From the NCBI GenBank assembly GCA_023150835.1, contig JAKLKB010000052.1, positions 1 through 41,967 on the forward strand: a stretch of 41,967 nucleotides of DNA, given 5' to 3'. A program made the position numbers and the translations under genes. Position 1 is the stretch's first letter, and each line of letters starts with the position of its first letter. This document shows, piece by piece, positions 32,923 to 41,967 of the stretch. This DNA comes from Myxococcota bacterium. Its GTDB lineage: Bacteria; Myxococcota_C; UBA6777. The notes beneath the pieces were generated by a model. That model saw nothing but the letters and a program-made list of their open reading frames with translations, made no database searches and had not been told where the DNA came from.

Positions 32923-35900
32923 ATGGAACGAACGGACTGGAGTGATTGCGAGATCTTATTTCCGCTGTTGGGTGATGCGAAGAACCAGATACGCTTGACG
33001 CTGCGATCACACAGACGGCTTTCTCAGACCCCGCTGTTTTTCCAAGAACCTCCTCCGCAAGCGTGGGCCTTTCCTGCGGCGCTTTTTTCTTTGGACAGAC
33101 AAGAGCAGCAGAGCCTTGGGCTGGACGAGTTGGCACAACGGGCCGAACAGCGTTTTGGTGTAAAGGTGGCTTGTGTTTCGCTGCGCGTTTGTTTGACAGG
33201 ACAGGCAGAGCGTTTGGGGGGATGGGTACAGGGGCTCTCTCTTGGCCAAGCCGATGTACTTTGTACGGAGCTTGGCTTGGAAGGGGGATGGTATCTGACA
33301 GAGAGCGAAGAGGCGCATCGGTTGGGGAGTGGGGAGGACGTGCTGTTTGTCCATGCGTTGCCGCGCATCGTGTTAGACCCCGAAGAGCGGATCGCAGACA
33401 ACACCGATCCCGAAAAGAGCATGGATCGGCTGCTTGAGCGGTTTTTGATGCAGTTCACCGATCTAGCCGATCAAGCGATGCCGTATGTCGCGATCGCCAC
33501 GGGGTATCTCTACAAAAAAGGTTTGGTGTACTTGCTGCGGTTGTTGGAAAACCAGCACATCCGAAAGCTGCGGTTGTTGTTTAGCGGGCGGGCAGATCGT
33601 GCAACAGCGGATCTTTTGGAACAAGTCTTTCTCTCTGAACTCGATCAACGGGGGCAATCCAGCGATGCCGATCTGCTGTATCAGGCCGTTGAAGAAGAGC
33701 GGTTGGCGATCCGCGTGTATCCGCACGCCTTTTTGCACGCAAAGCTTTATCTCGGTTGGCGATTGATCGACCGACAAGGTTTTCCACAAGGGGCGATGAT
33801 CCTTGGAAGCTCCAACGTGACGGGGCCGGGCTTGCTTCATCATGGGAATCTGGAATTAAATGCGTATGTGGATGACCGCCACACTTTGCGCTCGGTCATG
33901 GGGTGGTTTGAGGCGCGTTGGGAAGAAGCCGAAGAACCCAATGCGCTGTTGTTGCAAGCCCTTGAAAGCCGTCGAGAGATCGCCCCGCCCCCTGCTTTTG
34001 AGATCGAGGGTTTGCGTGAGGTGTGGGAGGCGGGTCGCTTGCGGAAGTTGGAACCTGCTGCGCGTTATCTGGACTTTTTGGCGCGACTGTACCGCCAACG
34101 GATCGATGTCACCCGCGTCGATATCAACGAACCCGCGTTCCCCCCAGACGATCTGCGCCGTATGCTCCCCGCCCCCGAACAAGAAAGCGGTGTGTTGGCC
34201 CTTGCACAGCGTTTGTTGCAACTACGCTTTGCGTTTTTGGCGGATAGTGTGGGGTTGGGTAAAACGGTCACTTCGCTTGGTGTGGCGTGGTATCTCTATC
34301 GACTCCAAGAGATACAAAAGGCGGTTGTGATCGCACCGCGTAAGCTTTTTGGGCAATGGGAGTCTGACCGCAAAGGCATCCGTATGCCCGAAGGCATCGT
34401 CTCTTACGAAAATCGTCATATCTTGGAACGCAAGGATGAAGCCGAGGCACTGCGGGTGCTTGCACCTTTCGATCTCTTGATCGTCGAAGAAGCCCACGAG
34501 ATCTTGCGTTCGCGCAAGAATAAGCTGTGGTCGTACCTGCGGGCGCATCTGCAAAAATATCCCAAGGCGCGGCTTTTGCTTGTGAGTGCAACACCTTGGA
34601 ACAATACCCGCGAAGATATCTTTAATTATATCTTGTTGGCTTGGCACGATGGGCGCTTGCTTTGGGAGTCGTACCCACTTTTGGGATTGCCTCCCACCCG
34701 TAAACATGTCGAATACTTTGTTGGCAAACCCGCTACCGCCGCCAAGACCTTTCTTGAGCTGGCGCGCAACGAATACCGCACGATCTTTGGTGAGACCTTT
34801 GTGCAGCGCACACGCCATCGCATTGCGCGGCTTTATCAACGACAGATCGATTTTCCCACCCGCAATGTTATCCCTTATTCGTTGCCTTCGAGTACACAAC
34901 ACGACGCCTTTTTTGGCGCTCTTGAGCGCGCTTTGGAACAGGCGTTTTTGTCGTATCGTGAGCCCTTTCGGGCGCTTCAACGTGCCGTCGTCGCCGTCCA
35001 TCCCCATCCTCCCCAAGAACTCACCGAGATCCCGATCTCCAACCTCCACCGCTCCTTTGTGATCCAGCTTTACAAGCGGGCGGAAAGCTCTTTCTTTGCG
35101 CTGGCGGTCTCTTTGCGCAACGTCCGTAGCCGCCTCATCACGTTTGAGAAAGAGTTGGTGGAGATCGCTTATACTTCCAAGACGCCACGCGATGACCTCA
35201 AGGCATGGATGGAAAAACAATATCTGCGCTTGAACCTGCTTGCGATAGAGGTGGAGGATATCGAAGAAGTCGACGAAGACTTGATGACCCCCGCTGAAAA
35301 GGCCCGTTATGGCAATCTACATGCGTTGTTTGCACAGCTTGATGACGATAGCGTAAAAGCCGCCGTCAAGCACTTGATCGAATGCGAGGTCGCACCCGAT
35401 CAAGCCCTGTTCTCCGCATTGCAAAAGCAGATCACCCTTCCTATCGAGATCCATTCTCCCAAAGGATTGTATGTGGCCGACCTGCTGCATCTTCACCACC
35501 AAAAACAACGCAAGTTTGTCTTGGTGGCGGGTTATACTGATACCGCAGTGATCAACTTTTTGCGCGCCATCGAAACCATCCCGAAAGCCCGTATCGGCCT
35601 TGCCATCGGTGGGAATGAGGCTTGGATCTATGATCCGCAAACGCATCGACCCAAGCCATTGAGCGAAAACGAATGGGAGTCCGCTCTTTCACTACCCACC
35701 AAAGAGCGTTACGCCAAGCTGCTTGTACAAGCGGGGCGCGCAAAAACAATCGAACGCTCGCGGCTTTTGCAAGCCTTTGCTCCCAAAGCCCAACGCCTCC
35801 CCGCCGCTGAACTCGCAAGTCTGGGCGGAGAAGTCGACGTCTTGGTCGGGTCGGAAGCCATCAGTGTTGGGCAGAACTTGCAAGATGCCACGTCGTTGTT

Positions 35901-37185
35901 TCAGTTGGATATGCCTTGGAACCCAATGGTGATCGAACAGCGGATCGGGCGGATTGATCGGCGAGGTGGCGGTCGTCTCAAAGATCCAGATGATCCACAC
36001 TCCCCAAAAATCGTGGATATCTTCTATTGTTGGAGCCAAAGCGCCATCGAAAACGAGATCACTCTGCGCGATAAACTCAAAACAAAAGCCGAAGCCGCCA
36101 TCCAAGACACCCACTTTGACGAACTGTTGCTTTACGAATTGCGCGATCTGATCGAAGAGATCCGCCAAAAGACAGGCGACTTCCCCGAAGATGGCGAGTA
36201 CAAGGAACAGTTGGCCGCTTTCTTCAAACAACGCCAAGAAGAATTGCTCGAAAAGCAAACCCTCCCCGAAGAGATCAGCGAACAAGCGGGTGCTTGGATG
36301 GAAGGGGTTCGCCACCTCGCAGTCTGGACAGAAACCCAACGCCTCGATCTCACGATCCCGCCGCAACCTGTAGTCGCTTGTGGCTATGCTGAGGCTTCTT
36401 CATCGGGCAGTTGGAAGATCACACTTGAACTCCAACCCTACGATGAGCGCGGTCAACGCTTGGGCTTGCCGATCTTTGAAAGCCTCTCCATCCCCGCAGA
36501 TATCCAACTCCCGCTCGAACAGGATCTGGAGGCCGTCGTGTTGTCGCTCCTCGATGGACAACAACGCCAAGCCCACCGCACCGCACCACCGCTCTCTGCC
36601 AAAGCATGGCGACTCTCCCTCGAAGCCCTTCAACAACGCCTCCGTGCTTTCCAACAAAGCTATCTCGACCAACACAACGAGCAGATCCGACAAAAGGCCG
36701 TTGCCCTCAATCAACAAAAGCGAACCAGCCCCACCGCCGCTTTTCGTTTGCTCTGCGGTAAAGCTCTCACCGCCGTCCAAAACGAGATCAAGAACAACCC
36801 CTTTTACAAGACATCCGAAGGGCGCGAACACATCCAATCCATCGGCGAAAAACTCAAGTTTTTCTTGACCCTGCTCACTCCCCCAGAAAACCACCGCGTC
36901 CTTCAAGATGCCGACGAGCGCGAGATCGAAAGCGCACTGCAATTTGTCTCTCTCCAACCAAGGCGCTTTTTGCGAGAGGACTTTGAAACCTTCTTTCTGG
37001 CGGTTGCCGGCCCTGCGTGGAGTGAAGACCTCGACCAGAAAAAGGGTCTCACTCCCTCCAACGCACAGCTTGAACTTGTGCAAGTCTCCTCAGACTTCGA
37101 TTCCACCCGCTCCATCGAACGCGCCGCCGAAGGCCGCTGGACAACCCTCTCGATCAAAGTCGTCGCGGCTGCTTTCCTCGCATGA
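32923..37185 (+). CDS. PLD-nuclease/SNF2-like helicase fusion, putative defence effector
   Basis: A 1,420-residue cytoplasmic protein. After an unrecognised N-terminal 150 residues comes a PLD (HKD) nuclease domain, about 170-320, with H272, K274 (HAKLYLG) and GSSN with N298. A superfamily 2 helicase follows: Walker A SVGLGKT with K447, a DEAH-like EEAH at 522-525, SATPW, then the C-terminal motor with SVGQNL and QRIGRIDRRG (arginine fingers near R1010/R1013). A charged helical C-terminal 380 residues has no recognised domain. The architecture suggests an ATP-dependent DNA translocase coupled to a PLD nuclease, comparable with DISARM DrmD plus DrmC in one chain. Start ATG follows GAGGA by seven bases. 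The methyltransferase gene begins 61 bases after the stop. Confidence 0.85.
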   Translation: MERTDWSDCEILFPLLGDAKNQIRLTLRSHRRLSQTPLFFQEPPPQAWAFPAALFSLDRQEQQSLGLDELAQRAEQRFGVKVACVSLRVCLTGQAERLGGWVQGLSLGQADVLCTELGLEGGWYLTESEEAHRLGSGEDVLFVHALPRIVLDPEERIADNTDPEKSMDRLLERFLMQFTDLADQAMPYVAIATGYLYKKGLVYLLRLLENQHIRKLRLLFSGRADRATADLLEQVFLSELDQRGQSSDADLLYQAVEEERLAIRVYPHAFLHAKLYLGWRLIDRQGFPQGAMILGSSNVTGPGLLHHGNLELNAYVDDRHTLRSVMGWFEARWEEAEEPNALLLQALESRREIAPPPAFEIEGLREVWEAGRLRKLEPAARYLDFLARLYRQRIDVTRVDINEPAFPPDDLRRMLPAPEQESGVLALAQRLLQLRFAFLADSVGLGKTVTSLGVAWYLYRLQEIQKAVVIAPRKLFGQWESDRKGIRMPEGIVSYENRHILERKDEAEALRVLAPFDLLIVEEAHEILRSRKNKLWSYLRAHLQKYPKARLLLVSATPWNNTREDIFNYILLAWHDGRLLWESYPLLGLPPTRKHVEYFVGKPATAAKTFLELARNEYRTIFGETFVQRTRHRIARLYQRQIDFPTRNVIPYSLPSSTQHDAFFGALERALEQAFLSYREPFRALQRAVVAVHPHPPQELTEIPISNLHRSFVIQLYKRAESSFFALAVSLRNVRSRLITFEKELVEIAYTSKTPRDDLKAWMEKQYLRLNLLAIEVEDIEEVDEDLMTPAEKARYGNLHALFAQLDDDSVKAAVKHLIECEVAPDQALFSALQKQITLPIEIHSPKGLYVADLLHLHHQKQRKFVLVAGYTDTAVINFLRAIETIPKARIGLAIGGNEAWIYDPQTHRPKPLSENEWESALSLPTKERYAKLLVQAGRAKTIERSRLLQAFAPKAQRLPAAELASLGGEVDVLVGSEAISVGQNLQDATSLFQLDMPWNPMVIEQRIGRIDRRGGGRLKDPDDPHSPKIVDIFYCWSQSAIENEITLRDKLKTKAEAAIQDTHFDELLLYELRDLIEEIRQKTGDFPEDGEYKEQLAAFFKQRQEELLEKQTLPEEISEQAGAWMEGVRHLAVWTETQRLDLTIPPQPVVACGYAEASSSGSWKITLELQPYDERGQRLGLPIFESLSIPADIQLPLEQDLEAVVLSLLDGQQRQAHRTAPPLSAKAWRLSLEALQQRLRAFQQSYLDQHNEQIRQKAVALNQQKRTSPTAAFRLLCGKALTAVQNEIKNNPFYKTSEGREHIQSIGEKLKFFLTLLTPPENHRVLQDADEREIESALQFVSLQPRRFLREDFETFFLAVAGPAWSEDLDQKKGLTPSNAQLELVQVSSDFDSTRSIERAAEGRWTTLSIKVVAAAFLA

Positions 37186-37246
37186 TCGCACACACCCTTG
37201 TTTTTCTCCGCCTGATTTGTCCCCCACGCAAAGGAGATATCTCACC

Positions 37247-40200
37247 ATGAACGCTGCCACCCAACGATTAGAACGCGCCCTCCGCTCCGAAGAATCGCTG
37301 CTCGCTTGGTTTGAAGAGCGCGGGTATGTCTTGCGAACAGACATCGCGCTGCCTCTCCCCAAAAAGCCGACCTTGCCTTTGCAAACGCTGTATTCGCCGA
37401 ACTTTCCAAAGGCTCCGCGCATCGGCTTTTCGTGGTATCCCAACTTTAGCGACCGTTCGGTCAAGGGCCAACGATTGCGGCTCTTGCAAAAGAGCGTGTT
37501 GGAGTATTGTACGGGTTTGCGACAAGATGATGCTTTTGCGAACGATGCCCCTGATCTGTTTGCGTTGGGGTGTCCTGACTTTGTGTTGTTCTTTCCACTC
37601 GAAGGGGACGAGTATGCGCGGCGTTTGCGCTTTTCTCCCAACTTGCTGCTGCGTGAAGGGACGGCGCTGCACAAACATTACAGCAGCTTTTACGCCGAAC
37701 AGATGGCGTCTTGGGCGCAAGACGACACGCCCAACGAAGAAGCGGATCTCCTCGACGAATTGGTCGGCATCGGGAAAGAAGGGCGGCTTGCGTATGATTT
37801 TCAACGGTTGTTTGTGGGCGAACAGCTAGACGAAGACTTTGTTTCGTTGATGGCGATGGAGCGCCGCGAACTGCTTTCGATCTTGTTGCGCCCCGACTTG
37901 CGGGCTGATCTCTTGATCCCGATGTTGAAGCAACTGCGCGTGGACAAAGAGGACTGGAGCAGCGTAGCACTGGCCTCCGATGGGTTTGCGCCGTTGGAAC
38001 AGCTTATCCAACGGGCCGATATCCGCCATCGCTTGATCGCTTCGGTGGATACGGTGTTGTTGCGTGTGGTCTTGTATCGTTATCTGGAAGCGCAGTTTGG
38101 CTACCAAGCGGGGGACAAAGAGAGAGAGGATTTTGCGTTCGGAGCGACCTTTGATGAGATCTTGGAGAAGACGACGGAAACAGAGGTCGAACAGATCGCG
38201 GAGATCCGTGAAAGAGCGGCGTCTTATCAAGCCGCAACGAGTGGCCCACAACCCGACACCGAAGCCACAAAGCCCCCAACCAAGGGAAAGAAAAAGAAAG
38301 GCGAGGTCGCGTCTAGCCAGCTTTCCTTGTTTGGGGATGCCGCGCCCGTCACGGTGAATCAACCCGAAGTCTTCGTCAAAGAAGTGCGCGAGCGCAACGA
38401 TTATTACCAGCGGCAGGCAGGGGGCGATCTGCATCACGGGAGTATCGCGGAGGCGGCGACGTTTCTTCAAGAATACTTGTTGACGCACCATCCCCACGGA
38501 TTCGCGGGATTGTTGGTGGTGACGCGCAGCGATCTGTATTCCTTCGCTTACGCCGACCTTGATCCTCGCGCCTTTCAACGCTTTTACGAAAACACCATCG
38601 GGACGGATATCCGCATCCGTTATCAGCCTGACGCTCAAGTCGCCCAGATCGATGTGGTGCATTGGCACCAAAACCGCAAAGAACAAGGCGCGTACTTCAC
38701 CAACGAGATCATCTGCAATTGGTTGGTGGAGCGCAGCCTTGGGGTCTTGTATGAGGCTTGGTTTCGGTCGTTTAGCGACTTTTTGTTGGGCTTTCGCAAG
38801 ATCCAACGCGGACGCATGGCGGCTTTGCGCGTACATCTGGATCGCTTGTTGGCGTGGAAGATCATGGATCCGACGATGGGGGGTGGGATCTTTTTGCGTG
38901 CAGCCTTCGAGTTCCTTTCATCCCGTCATTCCGCCATCTCCGAGATGTTGCGTGTCCACCTCCCCGAAGAAGTCCGCAAAGAGCTTTTCAAAGAATCCCC
39001 CGACCATGAATTCCCCTACCATGTCTTTCAACACGACCTCGAACAGCAAGGCGAGTGGCAGTGGTATATCTTGCTGCACATGCTCTACGGCGTCGATATC
39101 GACATCAAAGCCGTCAACATCGCCTCCAACCTCCTCACGCTCAGCGCACTGATCTACAAACCACACGGCGTTTGCTTCCCTTCCTTCATCAACACCAGCC
39201 TCAAACACGGCAACGCCTTTGTCATCCCCATCGAACCCCAACACCGTCAAACCTTCGCGACCCAATACAAACAAGAGATCCTTGACTTGCTCGCACTTCG
39301 CAAAAAACTCCGTGACCCCTTGCTCTCCCGCGAGGCGTGGCGCACTTGTCACCAACAAGCACATGCCATCACCGACCGCGTTACAAACGCCCAGATCCTC
39401 GCTTGCTACAAACACCTCTTCCCCTCCCTCTCCGACAAAGACATCCTCCAACGTGTCCGTCAAACCAGCGTCTTTCTCTACGAGATCGAATTCCCCGAAG
39501 TCTTCTTCGCGCCCGATGCCCAATGGCTTCCCTCCCCCGGCTTTGATGTCATCCTCGGAAATCCTCCGTGGGAAGAACCTGCTGCCGAGTTCAAGCACTT
39601 CCTCCCTGAGTTTGATCCTGAATATCGAGACCTCTCTCAAGCTGCCTCCAAAGTACGCGAAAGAGAATTGCTTGCCGAGCCTGTAATCGCCAAGCGTTGG
39701 GATACCTTTGTTCGATCTATCGAAGACTATAAGTTGTTATTGACTGCGGCTTGGTATCAATATCAACGTGCGGTCGTCGATGGCCGTCTGACGGGGGGAC
39801 ATTCTAACCTCTACAAATACGCCACCGAATTGACCTTCCGCTTGCTGCGTGACGGCGGTTTCGGCGCGTTGTTGCTCGATGGCGGCTTGTGGAATGATCT
39901 CTCCGCAACAGGTTTGCGAAGGATGCTTCTGGATTCGGGACGCGTAACGATTATCGCGGGATTTGTGAATCATCAGGGTATCTTCCCAGATGTCCACCGC
40001 AGTTATAAATTTGCTTGCAATGTGTTTCAAAAGGGCGGAAATACCGAGACGATCCGTGTGGTGTTTATGCGGGAGACGTTGGAGGATCTGGCGTCCTTTG
40101 ATGCGCTGGCCTTTGGTGTGGATGCTCAAGCAATCCGAAACGATCCAAGCGAAACGTACCGTATTCCTGAGATTGCGAACAAAGAACAGTGGACGTTATC

Positions 40201-41182
40201 GTTGTCTCTTTCAAAGCATGCCCGCCTTGCGGATGAGCCTTGGAATCTGGATACTCTTTCGGGTGATTTTAATGCTGGAAATCAAAGGGAGTATTTCGTT
40301 CCGAAAAAAAAGGGGTATTACCCGCTGATCCAAGGGACGCAGTTTAACTTGTTTGGTGTGCATCAAGGCTCTTTGCCGGATGCTTGGTTGGATCCGTCGA
40401 TGCAAGGAATGGGCGGATTTTTGTATGAAAAGCAAGCGGGGCGGGTGTTGAAGGCGATTGCGGATTGGTTGGATGGGCAAGGAAAGCTGAAGGGAGGCAA
40501 AGCGGAGGCGGCGTTGGATTGGGTGGCCGCACAAACGGGACGGCGCGAACTCCCCGCTGCATGGGTGCGGCTGGATTGGGAAGGCTATCGCATCGCATGG
40601 CGGAATATCACCAACCGTACGAACAAGCGCACGTTGATCGCGGCGATCCTTCCTCCACGCATCGGAGTAAGCCATGCTGCCCCAACGATCCGACCGTTCC
40701 GTTTATTCGTTCATGGAAACGAAGTTGTGTATCGGCTGCAATACCCGCTCGAACAGTTGTTGTACTTGGCGGGGGTGCTGTCGTCGTTTGCATGCGATAG
40801 TTTAGCGCGCTTGCGTATGTCAAAAACGAATATGGTTGCCAGCACGTTCACAGGATTTCATGTGCCTGTGTGGAGGGAGGGAGGCGTGCAACGTCGTGTG
40901 GCGGAGTTGACGTGCAGGCTGACGTGTTTGGGAGCGACGGAGGAGCGTCCTTGGGCGGATTATGTGGAGTTGGCGTCGGTGGTGGGGATGGATGTGGAGA
41001 GGGATGGATTGTGGGGAAAGGAAGAGCGGCGTGAAGCGGAAGCGGAGTTGAACGCATTGGTGGCGGGGTTGTATGGATTGGGTCGTGAAGAGGTGCGTTT
41101 TTTGATGAATGAGTTGTTTATGACGAAGCAACATCGGGAGGAACATGGATTGATGCGGGATGCGATCGTGGGTTGGATGTAA
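37247..41182 (+). CDS. Large N6-adenine DNA methyltransferase (PglX/DrmMI-like)
   Basis: A 1,311-residue gamma-class SAM-dependent DNA methyltransferase. Motif X-like GAYFTNEIICNWLVE precedes motif I DPTMGGGIFL (D541 to G547), and motif IV is NPPW at 772-775. An N-terminal 350-residue domain is joined by a Lys-rich linker (KKKKGEV, about 350), and the last 450 residues should include the target-recognition region. Size and order resemble the stand-alone methylases of BREX (PglX) and DISARM (DrmMI) and type ISP enzymes. It would methylate host adenines so that the partner helicase-nuclease spares self DNA; this is inferred from context. ATG at 37247 follows AAGGAG by ten bases; a longer upstream frame overlaps the helicase and is rejected. 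No separate specificity subunit is present. Confidence 0.88.
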   Translation: MNAATQRLERALRSEESLLAWFEERGYVLRTDIALPLPKKPTLPLQTLYSPNFPKAPRIGFSWYPNFSDRSVKGQRLRLLQKSVLEYCTGLRQDDAFANDAPDLFALGCPDFVLFFPLEGDEYARRLRFSPNLLLREGTALHKHYSSFYAEQMASWAQDDTPNEEADLLDELVGIGKEGRLAYDFQRLFVGEQLDEDFVSLMAMERRELLSILLRPDLRADLLIPMLKQLRVDKEDWSSVALASDGFAPLEQLIQRADIRHRLIASVDTVLLRVVLYRYLEAQFGYQAGDKEREDFAFGATFDEILEKTTETEVEQIAEIRERAASYQAATSGPQPDTEATKPPTKGKKKKGEVASSQLSLFGDAAPVTVNQPEVFVKEVRERNDYYQRQAGGDLHHGSIAEAATFLQEYLLTHHPHGFAGLLVVTRSDLYSFAYADLDPRAFQRFYENTIGTDIRIRYQPDAQVAQIDVVHWHQNRKEQGAYFTNEIICNWLVERSLGVLYEAWFRSFSDFLLGFRKIQRGRMAALRVHLDRLLAWKIMDPTMGGGIFLRAAFEFLSSRHSAISEMLRVHLPEEVRKELFKESPDHEFPYHVFQHDLEQQGEWQWYILLHMLYGVDIDIKAVNIASNLLTLSALIYKPHGVCFPSFINTSLKHGNAFVIPIEPQHRQTFATQYKQEILDLLALRKKLRDPLLSREAWRTCHQQAHAITDRVTNAQILACYKHLFPSLSDKDILQRVRQTSVFLYEIEFPEVFFAPDAQWLPSPGFDVILGNPPWEEPAAEFKHFLPEFDPEYRDLSQAASKVRERELLAEPVIAKRWDTFVRSIEDYKLLLTAAWYQYQRAVVDGRLTGGHSNLYKYATELTFRLLRDGGFGALLLDGGLWNDLSATGLRRMLLDSGRVTIIAGFVNHQGIFPDVHRSYKFACNVFQKGGNTETIRVVFMRETLEDLASFDALAFGVDAQAIRNDPSETYRIPEIANKEQWTLSLSLSKHARLADEPWNLDTLSGDFNAGNQREYFVPKKKGYYPLIQGTQFNLFGVHQGSLPDAWLDPSMQGMGGFLYEKQAGRVLKAIADWLDGQGKLKGGKAEAALDWVAAQTGRRELPAAWVRLDWEGYRIAWRNITNRTNKRTLIAAILPPRIGVSHAAPTIRPFRLFVHGNEVVYRLQYPLEQLLYLAGVLSSFACDSLARLRMSKTNMVASTFTGFHVPVWREGGVQRRVAELTCRLTCLGATEERPWADYVELASVVGMDVERDGLWGKEERREAEAELNALVAGLYGLGREEVRFLMNELFMTKQHREEHGLMRDAIVGWM

Positions 41183-41269
41183 GAGTGCGAGAGCCTTGAC
41201 CTTGTTGGGGGTGGGGCTTTAGTTTTGGAAAGCCTTTGGCGAAGGCGAATAGAGGCGAAGGAGGCAAGG

Positions 41270-41728
41270 ATGTTGGTCGAAGTTTCTTTGCAATCGGCGA
41301 GTGCAACGAGAGGTGTTTTTCATCCGCTCAAGACGGTGGAATCGCTGGCAAGGAAAGCGGAGTTGGCGAAAGCACACAAAAGCGAGAAGCGCAGCCTCCA
41401 ACGGATGGCGGAAAGAATAGAAACCTTGTGGTCTTTTTTGCAAGAGTCAGGGGTGAGACCACTTTGTTTTGCCGAAAGCGAGGAAGAATTCAGAGAACGA
41501 TTGTTGTTGTTGTACAAGGTGGTTGGCAGCGTGCTGCTCGATCTGCAAGAGGTGCTGGGCGAGGCGCAAGAGATATTTGCGAGGATCATGGAAGAGGGAG
41601 AGAGTGGGGAGTTGTGGCCAAGCGCAGAAGAATGGGCCGTAAAAGAAGGTGGCTCATGTTGTGTTTTGAGGTCTTTTTCGAAAAACGTGGTATCCTCGGG
41701 CTTCATGGCTTGTTTGCCCTTGACATGA
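41270..41728 (+). CDS. Small helical protein downstream of the methyltransferase
   Basis: A 152-residue protein, largely helical and Glu/Lys/Leu-rich (VESLARKAELAKAHKSEKRSLQRMAERIETLW, EEEFRERLLLLYKVVGSVLLDL), with a CC pair near the C-terminus. The ATG at 41270 has a perfect AAGGAGG five bases upstream, which supports real translation. It lies 87 bases after the methyltransferase on the same strand and may be a third member of the defence operon. No domain is recognised and no start-independent evidence exists, so confidence is moderate. Confidence 0.6.
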   Translation: MLVEVSLQSASATRGVFHPLKTVESLARKAELAKAHKSEKRSLQRMAERIETLWSFLQESGVRPLCFAESEEEFRERLLLLYKVVGSVLLDLQEVLGEAQEIFARIMEEGESGELWPSAEEWAVKEGGSCCVLRSFSKNVVSSGFMACLPLT

Positions 41729-41837
41729 GAGGTCTCAGAGGAACGTCTCGCGACATGACAGTTGAAGAAAACAACGAAAACTCTCGGGGGTTCGTTTAAA
41801 ACAGATAGCGATGAAGAGGTCACCGACGCAACAGAGA

Positions 41838-41915
41838 TCGGGCAGGCACACCTGTCTGCCCCTACAAAACACCGTGTGATTTCCAACATGTAGGGGCAAC
41901 CCCCTGTGGTTGCCC
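41838..41915. repeat. Family A-type cores, two in tandem
   Basis: GGGCAGGCACACCTGTCTGCCCC (near 41841, matching the variant hairpin at 31118) is followed at about 41891 by GTAGGGGCAACCCCCTGTGG and GTTGCCC. The terminal inverted-repeat ends are not evident. The rest of 41729-41967 shows no gene. Confidence 0.65.
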
Positions 41916-41967
41916 TCGCTGAGAAGTGTTGCCTCTGGATACCTCTCTCATGGCGTTGGTTTGAACG

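Noticed and set aside
34222-35220. Minus-strand 332-residue frame inside the helicase gene
   Set aside because: It is the complement of the helicase motor motifs and carries no recognisable features.
32923-37185. Mokosh type II (PLD fused to a helicase)
   Set aside because: The helicase motifs (EEAH, QRIGRIDRRG) are SF2/SNF2-type rather than the SF1/Upf1-type of Mokosh, and the gene is paired with a DNA methyltransferase, which fits restriction-like defence better.
36908-37246. Upstream extension of the methyltransferase frame overlapping the helicase end
   Set aside because: It overlaps 280 bases of the helicase coding region in another frame; the ATG at 37247 with AAGGAG is more likely.
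1-41967. tRNA or rRNA genes and transposases
   Set aside because: I looked for conserved tRNA arm sequences, rRNA segments and transposase frames and saw none. An RNA-gene scan would be decisive for short or divergent cases.

Overview
The window reads as a chromosomal segment of a Gram-negative bacterium, most likely a myxobacterium-like deltaproteobacterium (Myxococcota). I infer this from the many secreted lipoproteins with Cys-rich DxC-type N-termini, the large zinc metalloprotease lipoproteins, the planctomycete-type cytochrome c domains and a [2Fe-2S] ferrochelatase; no rRNA or housekeeping marker fixes the taxonomy. I see no tRNA, rRNA, transposase, integrase or CRISPR array.

Layout. 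1-3.7 kb (minus strand): a di-haem cytochrome c and two membrane proteins of unknown function. 3.8-9 kb: a glutaredoxin, a collagen-like/YadA-head-repeat lipoprotein, a small Cys-rich lipoprotein, and two repeat-filled spacers. 9-17.7 kb (minus): two paralogous metzincin lipoproteins of about 1,200 residues and an outer-membrane beta-barrel-like protein. 18.3-21.7 kb: one small conserved-looking protein, two small lipoproteins with CX4CH motifs, a four-helix membrane protein with conserved His residues and a YceI-family protein.

22-28.8 kb (plus): a haem-biosynthesis run hemA-hemC-[histidine kinase-response regulator]-hemE-DUF2141-hemH, with very short gaps or overlaps at most junctions. The embedded two-component system has a Cys/His-rich periplasmic segment, which makes it a candidate local sensor of haem, metal or redox. 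The ferrochelatase is strikingly like the animal mitochondrial enzyme and keeps all four [2Fe-2S] ligands.

28.8-41.7 kb (plus, one minus gene): an accessory block that looks like genome defence. It holds an AlbA_2/GHKL-type protein translationally coupled to a ParA-type ATPase; an unknown helical protein; a repeat-dense 1-kb spacer; a 1,420-residue protein with a PLD (HKD) nuclease domain fused to an SNF2-like helicase; a 1,311-residue gamma-class N6-adenine DNA methyltransferase; and a small helical protein. The helicase-methyltransferase pair resembles parts of DISARM, BREX and type I/ISP restriction systems, but no drmA/drmB, brxC/pglZ or hsdS-type partner is present in the window.

Across the whole window the gaps are populated by two dispersed structured repeat families (A, with imperfect terminal inverted repeats; B, a multi-stem element) and by several tandem arrays (9, 19, 41, 42, 60, 66 and 74 bp). 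Family A ends lie on or beside the stop codons of at least four genes.
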